Origin: Vibrio thalassae
GTDB lineage: Bacteria; Pseudomonadota; Gammaproteobacteria; Enterobacterales; Vibrionaceae
Direction: 5' to 3'
Length of the DNA: 64,000 nucleotides
Assembly (NCBI RefSeq): GCF_900089835.1
Contig: NZ_OANU01000123.1
Coordinates: 248,001-312,000 of the forward strand
Below the pieces are notes generated by a model. The model saw nothing but the letters and a program-made list of their open reading frames with translations, was not told the DNA's origin and did not search any database. Numbering within the stretch: position 1 is the first letter of the stretch; every line of letters begins with the position of its first letter. Shown here piece by piece: positions 9,755 to 18,683 of this stretch. Made by a program: the position numbers and the translations under genes.

Positions 9755-10534
9755 ATGATTGTTTGGAGTGTCGCGAACCAAAAAGGTGGGGTAGGAAAGA
9801 CGACCACTACCGTGACGTTGGCAGGACTATTGAGTCAAAAAGGCCATCGCGTCTTGTTGATTGATACGGATCCTCATGCATCGCTCACCACTTATCTTGG
9901 AATGGATTCAGATAACCTGAGTCATAGTTTGTTCGATTTGTTCCAGTTAAAAGAATTCAGTGAAGCTCGCGTTAAGGCGTTAATTCATCAGACAACGATC
10001 GATAATATCGACATAATGCCAGCTCATATGTCACTGGCGACACTCGACCGTGTGATGGGTAATCGCAGTGGCATGGGGCTCATCTTGAAGCGTGCATTAC
10101 TGGCATTACGGGATAAGTATGACTACGTGTTGATCGATTGTCCGCCAATTTTAGGCGTAATGATGGTCAATGCCTTAGCAGCGAGCGATAGGATTTTGAT
10201 TCCAGTACAGACCGAATTTCTTGCTATGAAGGGGTTGGAAAGAATGGTTCGCACCTTAGCCATCATGCAGAAATCTCGTCAACGTCCTTTCAAAGTCACG
10301 ATTGTTCCTACTATGTATGACAAACGGACTCGTGCTTCGTTGCAAACCTTGACGCAGCTCAAACAAGACTATCCATCTCAAGTCTGGAGTTCGGCAGTAC
10401 CCATTGATACGAAATTTAGAGACGCAAGTTTGAAGCACTTACCAGCATCCCATTTTGCAGCAGGAAGCCGAGGCGTATTCGCCTATAAACAGCTGCTGAT
10501 TTATCTCGAAAGGTTGGCTCAGGATGAACACTGA
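9755..10534 (+). CDS. parC: ParA-like ATPase ParC, polar placement of chemotaxis arrays
   Basis: This ParA/MinD-family ATPase matches the Vibrio protein called ParC (unrelated to topoisomerase IV ParC), which places chemotaxis arrays at the cell pole and ensures their inheritance. The 259-residue protein starts MIVWSVANQKGGVGKTTTTV with the deviant Walker A KGGVGKTT, then DTDPHASLT (switch I region) and LIDCPP (Walker B). The location between cheB and parP is the diagnostic context. It overlaps the next gene by 11 bp. A general plasmid-type ParA is excluded by this context rather than by motif. Confidence 0.9.
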   Translation: MIVWSVANQKGGVGKTTTTVTLAGLLSQKGHRVLLIDTDPHASLTTYLGMDSDNLSHSLFDLFQLKEFSEARVKALIHQTTIDNIDIMPAHMSLATLDRVMGNRSGMGLILKRALLALRDKYDYVLIDCPPILGVMMVNALAASDRILIPVQTEFLAMKGLERMVRTLAIMQKSRQRPFKVTIVPTMYDKRTRASLQTLTQLKQDYPSQVWSSAVPIDTKFRDASLKHLPASHFAAGSRGVFAYKQLLIYLERLAQDEH

Positions 10535-11531
10535 TAGCGAGCCACTCTCAAGTGAACAAGCGCTAGACGATTACTTTACGTCGCTTTTGGGGCTTGAAGA
10601 TGAGTTTGATTTTGATGACAACGAGCGCAAAGCCGATGAACCGGTGGTGGTCTCAGAACCATTGGCACAAGAGTGTTCGGACGCAGACCTAGAGTCAGAG
10701 TTGCAATGGCAGCCTGAACGTAAAGTAGAACCTAGCCAACCGATGGCAGGCGCTCGCTGTTACGATGAGCTCATTGCTGAAGCAGAGCAGCCGGACCTGC
10801 AGCACCTTGAGAAACTGTTTAGTGGATTGCAATCTCAGCCAGATTGCCAAGTCGCCGAACAATCCGAAATCATGGCTTCTCAGGCGATGGTTGCTATTGA
10901 AACCCTTCAAGAAACGAATGAACCGGTCAATGAAGAAATCCAATCTTGGGATATTGATACGGTATCTGAGACTCAGGTTGCTGAAGAGCCTAAAGTTGAT
11001 CCTACTAGCGCCGATACATTAAAGACAGCAGCGGTTACCGGTGGTGACTCAGGGCATCAGAAAGTGTGGCAAAACGGAGAGCGAACCGAAGGGTTTCAGG
11101 TCCTATATTTTGACGTCAATGGCGTTACGTTCGCAGTGCCTTTGGATGAACTAGGTGGCATTCACCAGCTAGGTGATTTGAATCACTTGATTGGTAAACC
11201 GGCTTGGTATCTTGGTCTCCAGTCGAGCCGCGATAATCAATTGGATGTGGTCGACACCGCCATGTGGGTGATGCCTGATGTGCTTAATGATGATGCCTAT
11301 AAAGACCGCTATGAGTACGTAGTAATGATGGGTGAAAGTAATTGGGGGCTCGCCGCCACCGCACTTAAAGGGACTGAATTGCTCCGACCAGAAGCTGTCC
11401 GTTGGAGAGAAAAATCGGGCAAGCGGCCTTGGCTCGCTGGGATGGTTAAAGAACAAATGTGTGCGTTAGTTCATGTGTCTGAGTTAATTGACATGCTTAA
11501 TGCTGGATTAGATGTTAAATCGGTACAATAA
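10524..11531 (+). CDS. parP: CheW-like polar array adaptor ParP
   Basis: ParP links chemotaxis arrays to ParC and prevents CheA from leaving the pole in vibrios. The 335-residue protein has a very acidic, Glu/Gln-rich N-terminal half (to ~residue 185, low complexity). Its C-terminal CheW-like domain begins at about VLYFDVNGVTFAVPLDELGG and includes the family's array-integration region. ATG at 10524 overlaps parC by 11 bp and follows AGGTTGG. The N-terminal half presumably contacts ParC, by analogy with studied Vibrio proteins; this is inference. A plain CheW paralogue is the alternative, but the N-terminal extension and neighbours favour ParP. Confidence 0.88.
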   Translation: MNTDSEPLSSEQALDDYFTSLLGLEDEFDFDDNERKADEPVVVSEPLAQECSDADLESELQWQPERKVEPSQPMAGARCYDELIAEAEQPDLQHLEKLFSGLQSQPDCQVAEQSEIMASQAMVAIETLQETNEPVNEEIQSWDIDTVSETQVAEEPKVDPTSADTLKTAAVTGGDSGHQKVWQNGERTEGFQVLYFDVNGVTFAVPLDELGGIHQLGDLNHLIGKPAWYLGLQSSRDNQLDVVDTAMWVMPDVLNDDAYKDRYEYVVMMGESNWGLAATALKGTELLRPEAVRWREKSGKRPWLAGMVKEQMCALVHVSELIDMLNAGLDVKSVQ

Positions 11532-11604
11532 CTAACAAAATTAACGTCTTTGCCACTGTGTTGATAACGAAGGGCAAGGCGGGATTGAATTGAGGGGGAA
11601 GACT

Positions 11605-12099
11605 ATGTCTCAAACGATGGATGTTGAACTAAGGAAAGATCAGGCTAACGATGAAGTCCTGCAATGGGTGACGTTTCAGCTAGAAGAAGAAACTTACGGC
11701 ATCAATGTAATGCAAGTTCGAGAAGTACTTCGTTATACAGAGATAGCACCTGTCCCAGGCGCACCGGATTACGTGTTAGGGATTATCAACCTGCGTGGTA
11801 ACGTTGTAACTGTCATTGATACGCGCTCGCGCTTTGGTTTAATGCCAGGTGAGATTACTGATAATACGCGTATCATTGTGATTGAGTCAGAGCGTCAGGT
11901 CATCGGTATCTTGGTAGACAGTGTCGCAGAGGTGGTGTACTTACGTTCTTCTGAAATTGATACTACGCCAAGTGTGGGCACTGACGAAAGCGCCAAGTTC
12001 ATTCAAGGTGTGAGTAACCGAGAAGGTAAACTATTGATTCTTGTCGACCTCAACAAACTGCTCTCGGAAGATGAGTGGGACGAAATGGCTTACTTATAA
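11605..12099 (+). CDS. cheW: Chemotaxis coupling protein CheW
   Basis: CheW couples chemoreceptors to CheA within the array. The 164-residue protein has the family hallmarks YGINVMQVREVLRY, PGAPDYVLGIINLRG and VDSVAEVVYL. I chose ATG 11605 because GAGGGGG lies 7 nt upstream; the longer frame from TTG 11590 includes that ribosome site. A 73-bp gap from parP suggests separate translation and perhaps extra promoter activity. The stop overlaps the next start by one base (TAATG). Confidence 0.95.
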   Translation: MSQTMDVELRKDQANDEVLQWVTFQLEEETYGINVMQVREVLRYTEIAPVPGAPDYVLGIINLRGNVVTVIDTRSRFGLMPGEITDNTRIIVIESERQVIGILVDSVAEVVYLRSSEIDTTPSVGTDESAKFIQGVSNREGKLLILVDLNKLLSEDEWDEMAYL

Positions 12100-12602
12100 T
12101 GATTGGCTCTGTGTCTTTAATGTCGCCGCTAGTTTGGGGAGCGGCGGCGTTAACAGTGGTGCTTTTTGTATGGTTAGTGAAAGTTCATCGAGCGCTCAAT
12201 CTCCATAAGGCACACGCTCGTCAGCAAAAACGAGTGTTAGAAAAAGAGCTTGAAAAGTGTAATAAGCAACTTCTAGAAGTTCGCTCAGTGTTGGTAGGGT
12301 TAGGACAGAAATTGTCCGAGCAAGAAGAGATAATTGCTCACCTTACCGAGCGCATCATTGAGCTTGAGAATGTTGATAGCGATGGACGTTTGTACACCAG
12401 AGCGAACAAAATGGTTAAGCTCGGTGCTGATATTAATGAGTTGATCGAAGAGTGTGAGCTCCCTAAAGCCGAAGCGGAGTTGATGCTTTCATTGCAAAAT
12501 AAGATTGCTGGAAAAGAAAAAGTACCACCACTGCATAACGCAACCCAATCTGCACCTATCCCTTCAAGCCAAGGCTACTCGCCGCTAAAAAGAAATCGTT
12601 AG
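12099..12602 (+). CDS. DUF2802 membrane-anchored coiled-coil protein
   Basis: A 167-residue protein of the DUF2802 family, which in vibrios and pseudomonads follows cheW. One N-terminal membrane helix (~residues 10-30) is followed by a Lys/Glu-rich coiled coil (~31-95). Then comes a small helical domain with KLGADINELIEECELPKAEAELML, which resembles a helix-turn-helix fold. The tail is Ser/Pro rich. The ATG at 12099 overlaps the cheW stop; an upstream GTG at 12075 is in frame but would lie inside cheW. Its function is unknown; position suggests a role near the polar chemotaxis or flagellar apparatus. Confidence 0.82.
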   Translation: MIGSVSLMSPLVWGAAALTVVLFVWLVKVHRALNLHKAHARQQKRVLEKELEKCNKQLLEVRSVLVGLGQKLSEQEEIIAHLTERIIELENVDSDGRLYTRANKMVKLGADINELIEECELPKAEAELMLSLQNKIAGKEKVPPLHNATQSAPIPSSQGYSPLKRNR

Positions 12603-12610
12603 AAGTTACA

Positions 12611-12646
12611 GAGCATCAATAACCCATTGATGTTCTTGTTCTATTT
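12611..12646 (+). terminator. Possible terminator after the che operon
   Basis: A 10-bp stem with one G-U pair (gagcatcaat / attgatgttc), 5-nt loop, then a mixed T-rich stretch. It follows the DUF2802 stop by 8 bp. The T tract is poor, so strength is doubtful. Confidence 0.4.
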
Positions 12647-12820
12647 GCGCAACAATGTTAACAATTCTTTACCTTTTTCTAGTCGTCATCGCTATACGGT
12701 TTGCTATGCTAATGTCCGGGATGATATGAAAGAATAAGAAAAAATATACCACTTTGTGGGTGCATGTTTCGTTTTAAGAACAATAATTTATAGTTTCTTA
12801 CCAAGTTTCGTGAAGCGAGT

Positions 12821-12835
12821 TTGATCATTATCGTT
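12821..12835 (+). promoter_or_regulatory. FNR-like half-conserved site before ccmA
   Basis: TTGATCATTATCGTT matches 8 of the 10 defined bases of the FNR consensus TTGAT-N4-ATCAA. It lies about 57 bp before the ccmA start. In E. coli the ccm genes are expressed under anaerobic control with the nap genes, so an FNR site would make sense. A convincing -10 element at the right distance is not obvious, so this is tentative. Confidence 0.3.
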
Positions 12836-12891
12836 TAACGCTATGTTAGCTATGGTAAGATGAACGCCCTGTCGAACCAGTACATAAACGA

Positions 12892-13509
12892 ATGTTAGAA
12901 GTCTCAAAATTAACAGCGATTCGTGATGACCGCGTATTATTTGAAAATTTATCATTTTCTTTACAATTAGGTGATCTTGTTCAGATCGAAGGGCGTAACG
13001 GTACGGGTAAAACGACCCTGATGCGCATCGTTGCTGGGCTTGGTGATAAAGAAGAAGGTGACATCAAATGGAACGGCGAAAAAATTGAGTTCAATCGAGA
13101 AGATTATCACCAATCTTTGTTGTTTCTAGGGCATCAAACTGGCGTTAAACGTGATCTGACAGCATTCGAAAATCTCAAGTTTTACCAGTCTATTCATGCA
13201 CCCAATACGTCGACCGAGCAGATATTTTCAGCGTTAACTCAAGTTGGGTTAGCGGGAAGAGAAGATGTACCGGTTGCTCAGTTATCCGCAGGTCAACAAC
13301 GCAGAGTGGCATTGGCCAGGCTTTGGCTAAGTCAACAACCACTTTGGATTTTGGATGAACCACTGACAGCGATTGACAAACAAGGTGTCAAGGTACTAGA
13401 AGACTTATTTCTCAACCATGCGGAACAGGGCGGCATCGTTTTGTTAACAACTCACCAGGATATGTTTAGCGATAACCCTAAACTCAAGAAGATCAAACTT
13501 GGAGAGTAG
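12892..13509 (+). CDS. ccmA: Heme exporter ATPase CcmA
   Basis: CcmA is the ATPase of the CcmABCD complex, which releases holo-CcmE during cytochrome c maturation. The 205-residue protein has Walker A GRNGTGKTT, an ABC signature LSAGQQRRVALAR and Walker B LWILDEP. The start ATG has no clear Shine-Dalgarno and follows a 289-bp AT-rich gap, so a new transcription unit probably begins here. It ends one base before ccmB. Confidence 0.95.
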   Translation: MLEVSKLTAIRDDRVLFENLSFSLQLGDLVQIEGRNGTGKTTLMRIVAGLGDKEEGDIKWNGEKIEFNREDYHQSLLFLGHQTGVKRDLTAFENLKFYQSIHAPNTSTEQIFSALTQVGLAGREDVPVAQLSAGQQRRVALARLWLSQQPLWILDEPLTAIDKQGVKVLEDLFLNHAEQGGIVLLTTHQDMFSDNPKLKKIKLGE

Positions 13510-13510
13510 T

Positions 13511-14179
13511 ATGATTGCGTCCATGGTAAAAATCGTTCGTCGAGAGCTACTTATTGCCTTTCGCCGTCAAGCCGATATTTTTAATCCGCTATGGTTTTTT
13601 ATCATAGTGATAACGTTGTTTCCCTTAAGTATTGGACCAGAGCCAAACCTACTGGCTCGTATTGCGGCTGGTATTGTGTGGGTTGCCGCACTATTATCGG
13701 CACTGCTGTCATTAGAGCGATTATTCAAAGATGATTTTCAAGACGGCTCTCTTGAACAGATGATGCTCATGCCGATCCCTTTACAACTGGTTGTAGTGGC
13801 AAAAATTATCGCTCACTGGTTATTAACGGGTTTGCCTCTAATCATTATTAGTCCTTTGTTGGCCATCTTGTTGTCATTGGACTCAAATACTTGGATAGCG
13901 GTGGTGTTAACTCTATTGGTAGGGACTCCTACGTTGAGTTTTATCGGCGCTATCGGCGTAGCGTTAACCGTCGGGTTGCAAAAAGGTGGGGTGCTGTTGA
14001 GTTTACTCGTACTGCCTCTCTATATTCCTATTCTAATATTTGCTACCTCGGCAATTGATGCCGCATCACTGGGCGTTGCGTATAATGGTCAGTTAGCTTT
14101 GCTAGCTGCTATGTTAGCCGGGGCTATGACTCTAACCCCATTTGCTATCAGTGCTGCCCTAAGAGTTAGCGTAAACTAA
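13511..14179 (+). CDS. ccmB: Heme exporter membrane protein CcmB
   Basis: CcmB is the six-helix membrane partner of CcmA. The 222-residue hydrophobic protein starts MIASMVKIVRRELLIAFRR, with conserved GSLEQMMLMP in the first cytoplasmic loop. The start at ATG 13511 is supported by GGAGAG at 13501-13506 inside the ccmA end. The open frame reaches back to TTG 13499, but that would remove the ribosome site from the leader. Confidence 0.94.
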   Translation: MIASMVKIVRRELLIAFRRQADIFNPLWFFIIVITLFPLSIGPEPNLLARIAAGIVWVAALLSALLSLERLFKDDFQDGSLEQMMLMPIPLQLVVVAKIIAHWLLTGLPLIIISPLLAILLSLDSNTWIAVVLTLLVGTPTLSFIGAIGVALTVGLQKGGVLLSLLVLPLYIPILIFATSAIDAASLGVAYNGQLALLAAMLAGAMTLTPFAISAALRVSVN

Positions 14180-14245
14180 AAATATACAACGCTTACATTG
14201 CCTAACTGGTGATGAGAGAAATGTCGTAAAAGAGTGAGAAACACT

Positions 14246-14995
14246 ATGTGGAAATGGCTCCATCCTTATGCCAAACCCGAAACCACTTACCAACTGTGCG
14301 GTAAGCTTCTACCATGGTTTGCCACGATAGCATTGCTTTGTTTGTCTGTGGGGACTATCTGGGGGCTTGCGTATGCGCCTGCAGATTACCAGCAAGGCGA
14401 CAGTTTCCGAATTATCTACATCCATGTTCCGTCAGCCATTTGGTCGATGGGTGTATACATGTCAATGGCTATTGCAGCGTTCATTGGCTTAGTATGGCAG
14501 GTCAAACTGTCTAATTTGGCCGCTTTGGCTATGGCTCCGATTGGTGCGGTTTACACCTTTATTGCCTTATTAACTGGCGCAGTTTGGGGCAAGCCAATGT
14601 GGGGTGCATGGTGGGTATGGGATGCTCGTCTGACTTCGGAATTGATTCTTCTATTCCTATATCTGGGCGTCATCGCGCTTTACCACGCGTTTGACGATCA
14701 GAAAACGGCGGCGAAAGCGGCGAGTATTTTAGCGATTGTCGGTGTGATCAACTTACCGATCATTCACTTTTCGGTAGAGTGGTGGAACACGCTTCACCAA
14801 GGAGCAACCATCACTAAGTTTGCCAAACCATCAATTTCTAACGACATGCTGTGGCCATTGCTACTGAATATTTTTGGATTTGCATTCTTCTTTGGTGCGG
14901 TGACGATGATTCGTCTGCGCAACGAAATTATCAGCAAAGAAGGGCACCGTCCGTGGGTGATCAAGCTGGCAGAACAAGTGAAGCAAAGAGGTTAA
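14246..14995 (+). CDS. ccmC: Heme handling protein CcmC
   Basis: CcmC presents heme at the periplasmic face and attaches it to CcmE. The 249-residue protein has six membrane segments and the tryptophan-rich heme-handling motif around MWGAWWVWDARLTSE. Flanking conserved His residues lie in IHVPSAIW and IHFSVEWWNTLHQG. ATG 14246 gives the usual N-terminus; an in-frame GTG 14234 is the alternative. The gap from ccmB is 66 bp, the longest in the operon. Confidence 0.95.
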   Translation: MWKWLHPYAKPETTYQLCGKLLPWFATIALLCLSVGTIWGLAYAPADYQQGDSFRIIYIHVPSAIWSMGVYMSMAIAAFIGLVWQVKLSNLAALAMAPIGAVYTFIALLTGAVWGKPMWGAWWVWDARLTSELILLFLYLGVIALYHAFDDQKTAAKAASILAIVGVINLPIIHFSVEWWNTLHQGATITKFAKPSISNDMLWPLLLNIFGFAFFFGAVTMIRLRNEIISKEGHRPWVIKLAEQVKQRG

Positions 14996-15000
14996 GTACT

Positions 15001-15207
15001 ATGCATTTTGAATCTTTAGGTGACTTTTTTGCTATGGGAGGCTATGCCTCCTACGTTTGGAGCGCATTTGGTATCACCTTCTTATCTATGATTATTCTTC
15101 TTGTGACAAGTGTGTCACGAGGAAAAAAACTACTTAAAGACGTTCAAGCTAAAGTCGATAGGCAAGCGCGTATCGAAGCTGCGAAAAATATGGAGAACAC
15201 TCTATGA
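15001..15207 (+). CDS. ccmD: Heme exporter small protein CcmD
   Basis: A 68-residue small membrane protein that stabilises the CcmABC-CcmE complex. It starts MHFESLGDFFAMGGYASYVW, the typical CcmD opening. One membrane helix (~18-40) and a basic cytoplasmic tail follow. The start is ATG 5 bp after the ccmC stop. A longer open frame from 14851 runs through ccmC and is not real. It overlaps ccmE by 4 bp (ATGA). Confidence 0.92.
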   Translation: MHFESLGDFFAMGGYASYVWSAFGITFLSMIILLVTSVSRGKKLLKDVQAKVDRQARIEAAKNMENTL

Positions 15208-15689
15208 ACCCAAGGCGTAAGAAAAGGCTCGGCATTATTCTGGCCATTTTCATTGGTATCGGTGCGACTGTAGGCTTGATCATTTATGCACTTAACCAAA
15301 ACATGGATCTGTTCTATACACCAACGGAGTTGGTAAACGGTAAGAAAGATGGCTCTAAACCCGAAATCGGCCAACGCCTACGTATTGGTGGTATGGTGGT
15401 AGCAGGATCAGTGAACCGTGATACAGAATCGCTGCGAGTTAGCTTTGATCTGGCTGATGTCGGTCCTAAGGTGACAGTGGTTTATGATGGTATTCTTCCA
15501 GATTTGTTCCGTGAGGGACAAGGTATCGTTGCTCAAGGCGTACTTGTGGAACCAACTAAAATAGAAGCGTTCGAAGTATTGGCTAAGCACGATGAAGAGT
15601 ACATGCCTCCTGAAATAGCAGAAGCTATGAAGAAGACGCATGAACCGTTGCAATATTCTCTAGAACAGAAACAAGGAAGCGGTCAATGA
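15204..15689 (+). CDS. ccmE: Heme chaperone CcmE
   Basis: CcmE carries heme covalently in the periplasm and hands it to the CcmF/H ligase. The 161-residue protein has an N-terminal membrane anchor (~9-29) and an OB-fold beta domain. The heme-binding motif HxxxY is His129-Asp-Glu-Glu-Tyr133, followed by MPPE. The Pro/Lys/Gln-rich tail is flexible. The gene overlaps both neighbours by 4 bp, so translation is coupled along the operon. Confidence 0.96.
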   Translation: MNPRRKKRLGIILAIFIGIGATVGLIIYALNQNMDLFYTPTELVNGKKDGSKPEIGQRLRIGGMVVAGSVNRDTESLRVSFDLADVGPKVTVVYDGILPDLFREGQGIVAQGVLVEPTKIEAFEVLAKHDEEYMPPEIAEAMKKTHEPLQYSLEQKQGSGQ

Positions 15690-17647
15690 TTGCTGAAATT
15701 GGTCACTTTGCACTGATACTCTCTCTGAGTTTATCAGTGCTACTCAGTATTTTGCCGCTGATAGGCGCATCGAAAAATAATACATTACTTATGAACACTG
15801 CCAGACCTTTGTCTTGGGGGATGTTCATCATGTTACTATTGTCTTTCGTTGTTTTAGAGTGGGCGTTTTACACTAACGACTTTACCTTGCAATACGTGGC
15901 AAGTAACTCGAATACACAATTACCATGGTATTACCGTTTAACCGCCGTATGGGGAGCTCACGAAGGCTCGCTATTGCTTTGGGTTCTTATTCAAGCAGCG
16001 TGGACGGTAGCGGTTGCCAGCTTTAGTCGTGGGATGCCACAGGAATCCGTGGCACGCGTATTAGCTGTGATGGGCATGATTACAGTAGGTTTCTTACTGT
16101 TTATTATTGTTACTTCCAACCCATTTTTAAGAACCTTGCCTTTCTTCCCTGTAAACGGGCGAGATCTTAACCCGCTACTGCAAGACCCTGGTTTGATCAT
16201 TCACCCTCCAATGCTTTATATGGGCTATGTAGGTTTCTCGGTCGCTTTCTCTTTTGCTATCGCGTCATTGATGTCTGGTCGTTTGGATACCGCTTGGGCT
16301 CGTTGGTCACGCCCTTGGACAACGGCAGCATGGGTCTTCCTGACCCTTGGCATTGCGCTAGGCTCATGGTGGGCTTACTACGAGTTAGGCTGGGGTGGCT
16401 GGTGGTTCTGGGATCCCGTTGAAAATGCATCCTTTATGCCTTGGCTAGCGGGTACCGCATTAATGCACTCTCTGGCGGTCACAGAAAAACGTGGTACCTT
16501 CAAAGCTTGGACTGTGTTGTTGGCTATCTCTGCTTTTTCTTTGAGCTTACTTGGTACTTTCTTGGTGCGCTCAGGTATTTTGGTCTCGGTACACGCGTTC
16601 GCTTCAGATCCATCTCGGGGTATGTTTATTCTGGGCTTCCTGGTGTTCGTAATCGGCGGCTCGTTACTGTTGTTTGCCTTGAAAGGCGCCTCAGTAAGAG
16701 TGCGTGGTAACTTTGATCTACTATCACGTGAAAATGCGCTACTAGGCAACAACGTGTTACTGATGGCTGCTCTGGTTGTAGTGCTCGTCGGTACCTTATT
16801 ACCACTTGTGCATAAGCAAATTGGTTTAGGCTCCGTTTCTATCGGTGCGCCATTTTTCAACATGTTATTTACTTGGTTGATGGTGCCATTTGCGTTCTTA
16901 CTTGGTATCGGTCCACTGATTCGCTGGAAGCGTGACAATCTGTCGACGCTTATCAAGCCGATGGTGATTTCTGGCGTTATTTCTCTCGCTTTGTCTGCGT
17001 TAATGGTCACAGTACTGGCAGAATACTTTACTGGCTTAGCGTTCTTAGGCTGGTTGATGGCATCTTGGATTGTCACCATGCACGGTTTTGAACTTTACGA
17101 ACGTGCAACTCACCGCCATAGCTTTGTAAAAGGTTTAACGAAGTTACCTCGCAGCCACTGGGCGATGATGCTAGGTCATATTGGTTTAGCGGTTAGCGTG
17201 ATTGGTATTGCGATGGTGCAAAACTACAGCATTGAACGTGATGTTCGTTTAGCGCCGGGTGAGCATTATCAAATTAATGACTACGATTTTTATTTCAAAG
17301 GTCTTCGCGATAAAGACGGCCCAAACTACGATGGCTACATTGCTGACTTTGAAATCACCAAAGATGGTAAGTATATCAACACGCTACATGCAGAAAAACG
17401 TTTCTATCGTACTGCGAAGTCAATGATGACTGAGGCGGCTATTGATCGCGGCGTGACTCGTGACCTTTATATCGCGATGGGCGAGCGTCTTGACGACGGT
17501 AAGTCATGGGCTGTTCGTATCTACCACAAACCGTTTGTACGTTGGATCTGGTTGGGTGCGTTGATCATGTCTATTGGTGGTGCGTTAGCGATCAGTGACA
17601 AGCGCTATCGTTTCAGAAAAGCAGCAAAAAGCGAGGGAGAGGCATAA
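15686..17647 (+). CDS. ccmF: Cytochrome c heme lyase subunit CcmF
   Basis: CcmF is the large membrane subunit of the heme ligation complex. The 653-residue protein has about 14-15 membrane helices and the WWD domain (GWGGWWFWDPVENASFMPW) near residue 232. Conserved His residues flank the WWD domain (WGAHEGS, IHPPMLYMG), and a large periplasmic domain sits near the C-terminus. Length is typical. It overlaps ccmE and ccmG by a few bases. A 233-codon open frame on the other strand inside it is a codon-usage shadow. Confidence 0.97.
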   Translation: MIAEIGHFALILSLSLSVLLSILPLIGASKNNTLLMNTARPLSWGMFIMLLLSFVVLEWAFYTNDFTLQYVASNSNTQLPWYYRLTAVWGAHEGSLLLWVLIQAAWTVAVASFSRGMPQESVARVLAVMGMITVGFLLFIIVTSNPFLRTLPFFPVNGRDLNPLLQDPGLIIHPPMLYMGYVGFSVAFSFAIASLMSGRLDTAWARWSRPWTTAAWVFLTLGIALGSWWAYYELGWGGWWFWDPVENASFMPWLAGTALMHSLAVTEKRGTFKAWTVLLAISAFSLSLLGTFLVRSGILVSVHAFASDPSRGMFILGFLVFVIGGSLLLFALKGASVRVRGNFDLLSRENALLGNNVLLMAALVVVLVGTLLPLVHKQIGLGSVSIGAPFFNMLFTWLMVPFAFLLGIGPLIRWKRDNLSTLIKPMVISGVISLALSALMVTVLAEYFTGLAFLGWLMASWIVTMHGFELYERATHRHSFVKGLTKLPRSHWAMMLGHIGLAVSVIGIAMVQNYSIERDVRLAPGEHYQINDYDFYFKGLRDKDGPNYDGYIADFEITKDGKYINTLHAEKRFYRTAKSMMTEAAIDRGVTRDLYIAMGERLDDGKSWAVRIYHKPFVRWIWLGALIMSIGGALAISDKRYRFRKAAKSEGEA

Positions 17648-18201
17648 TGAATAAGAAGGTTCTATTTATTCCTTTAATCGCCTTTTTGATTTTGGTATCG
17701 GTATTTGCTGTTCAATTGGGTCGCAATCAAGCGGGTGATGATCCAACTAAACTTGAATCGGTTCTGATTGGTAAGCATGTGCCACAGTTTCGCTTAGAAG
17801 ATCTAGTTGAACCTGGAAAGCTGTACAACCAAGATATCTTCAAAGGAGAGCCTCTGTTGCTCAACGTTTGGGCAACATGGTGCCCAACGTGTTATGCCGA
17901 GCATCAGTACTTGAATGAACTGGCTGGTGACGGCGTGAAGATCATTGGTTTGAATTACAAAGATCAGCGTGATAAGGCGATTCAATGGCTTAATGAGCTG
18001 GGTAATCCATACTTAATCAGCTTGTTTGACGGTAACGGTATGCTAGGTCTCGATTTGGGCGTTTATGGCGCACCAGAAACTTTCCTAATCGATGCGAATG
18101 GTGTGATTCGTTATCGCCATGTCGGGGATGTGAATGCGCGTAACTGGAGCGAAACGCTTCAACCTCTTTACCAGCAAATGCTAGAGGAAGCCAAACAATG
18201 A
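17647..18201 (+). CDS. ccmG: Thiol:disulfide interchange protein CcmG/DsbE
   Basis: CcmG is a membrane-anchored thioredoxin-like protein that reduces apocytochrome c cysteines or CcmH before heme attachment. The 184-residue protein has one N-terminal anchor (~4-22). The redox motif is Cys79-Pro-Thr-Cys82 in WATWCPTC, and the family acidic and cis-Pro context is present (GVYGAPETFLID). The ATG overlaps the ccmF stop by one base. It overlaps ccmH by 4 bp. Confidence 0.95.
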   Translation: MNKKVLFIPLIAFLILVSVFAVQLGRNQAGDDPTKLESVLIGKHVPQFRLEDLVEPGKLYNQDIFKGEPLLLNVWATWCPTCYAEHQYLNELAGDGVKIIGLNYKDQRDKAIQWLNELGNPYLISLFDGNGMLGLDLGVYGAPETFLIDANGVIRYRHVGDVNARNWSETLQPLYQQMLEEAKQ

Positions 18202-18683
18202 AGAAATGGTTGATCGCGATAGTATCTTCGATGGTGTTGGCTTTAGCCGCCAACGCCGCGATCGAAGTGCATGAATTTGATTCCTTAGAGCAAGAGAACC
18301 AGTTCAAAGAACTTAACCACACGCTACGATGCCCTAAGTGTCAAAACAACACCATCGGTGATTCTAATGCAGAACTTGCCGTTGACCTTCGTCAAAAAGT
18401 GTATGAAATGACGAAAGAAGGCAAATCAAAAGATGAGATTGTCGATTACATGATTGCACGTTACGGCAATTTTGTGACTTACAATCCACCTCTGACATTC
18501 GCTACTGCAATTCTTTGGGTTGGCCCGTTATTTGTAGTGATATTCGGTTTTGGCTTGATTGTGGTACGCAGCCGCAAAAACCGCGTTAAGCAAGCGGAAC
18601 AAGCCGGCAGCGAGTGGAGTGAAGAGAAAGAAGCTCAGCTTAAAGCTCTGCTAGATGAAAAAGAGACTGGAGATAAGCAGTAA
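18198..18683 (+). CDS. ccmH: Cytochrome c maturation protein CcmH
   Basis: CcmH is the thiol-oxidoreductase subunit of the heme ligation complex. The 161-residue protein has a signal or anchor at the N-terminus. The family motif LRCPKC (Cys45, Cys48) is followed by QNNTIGDSNAELA, and a membrane helix lies at ~100-120. Here CcmH is separate from CcmI; in E. coli the two are fused. One-base overlap with ccmI. Confidence 0.95.
   Translation: MKKWLIAIVSSMVLALAANAAIEVHEFDSLEQENQFKELNHTLRCPKCQNNTIGDSNAELAVDLRQKVYEMTKEGKSKDEIVDYMIARYGNFVTYNPPLTFATAILWVGPLFVVIFGFGLIVVRSRKNRVKQAEQAGSEWSEEKEAQLKALLDEKETGDKQ

Noticed and set aside
10765..11022. 85-codon ORF in another frame of parP
   Set aside because: Arises from the Glu/Gln-rich low-complexity half of parP; not supported by a ribosome site.
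16378..17079. 233-codon open frame on the minus strand inside ccmF
   Set aside because: Fully inside a certain gene; low-complexity Thr/Ile/Lys/Pro composition typical of an antisense shadow of membrane-protein codons; no ribosome site.
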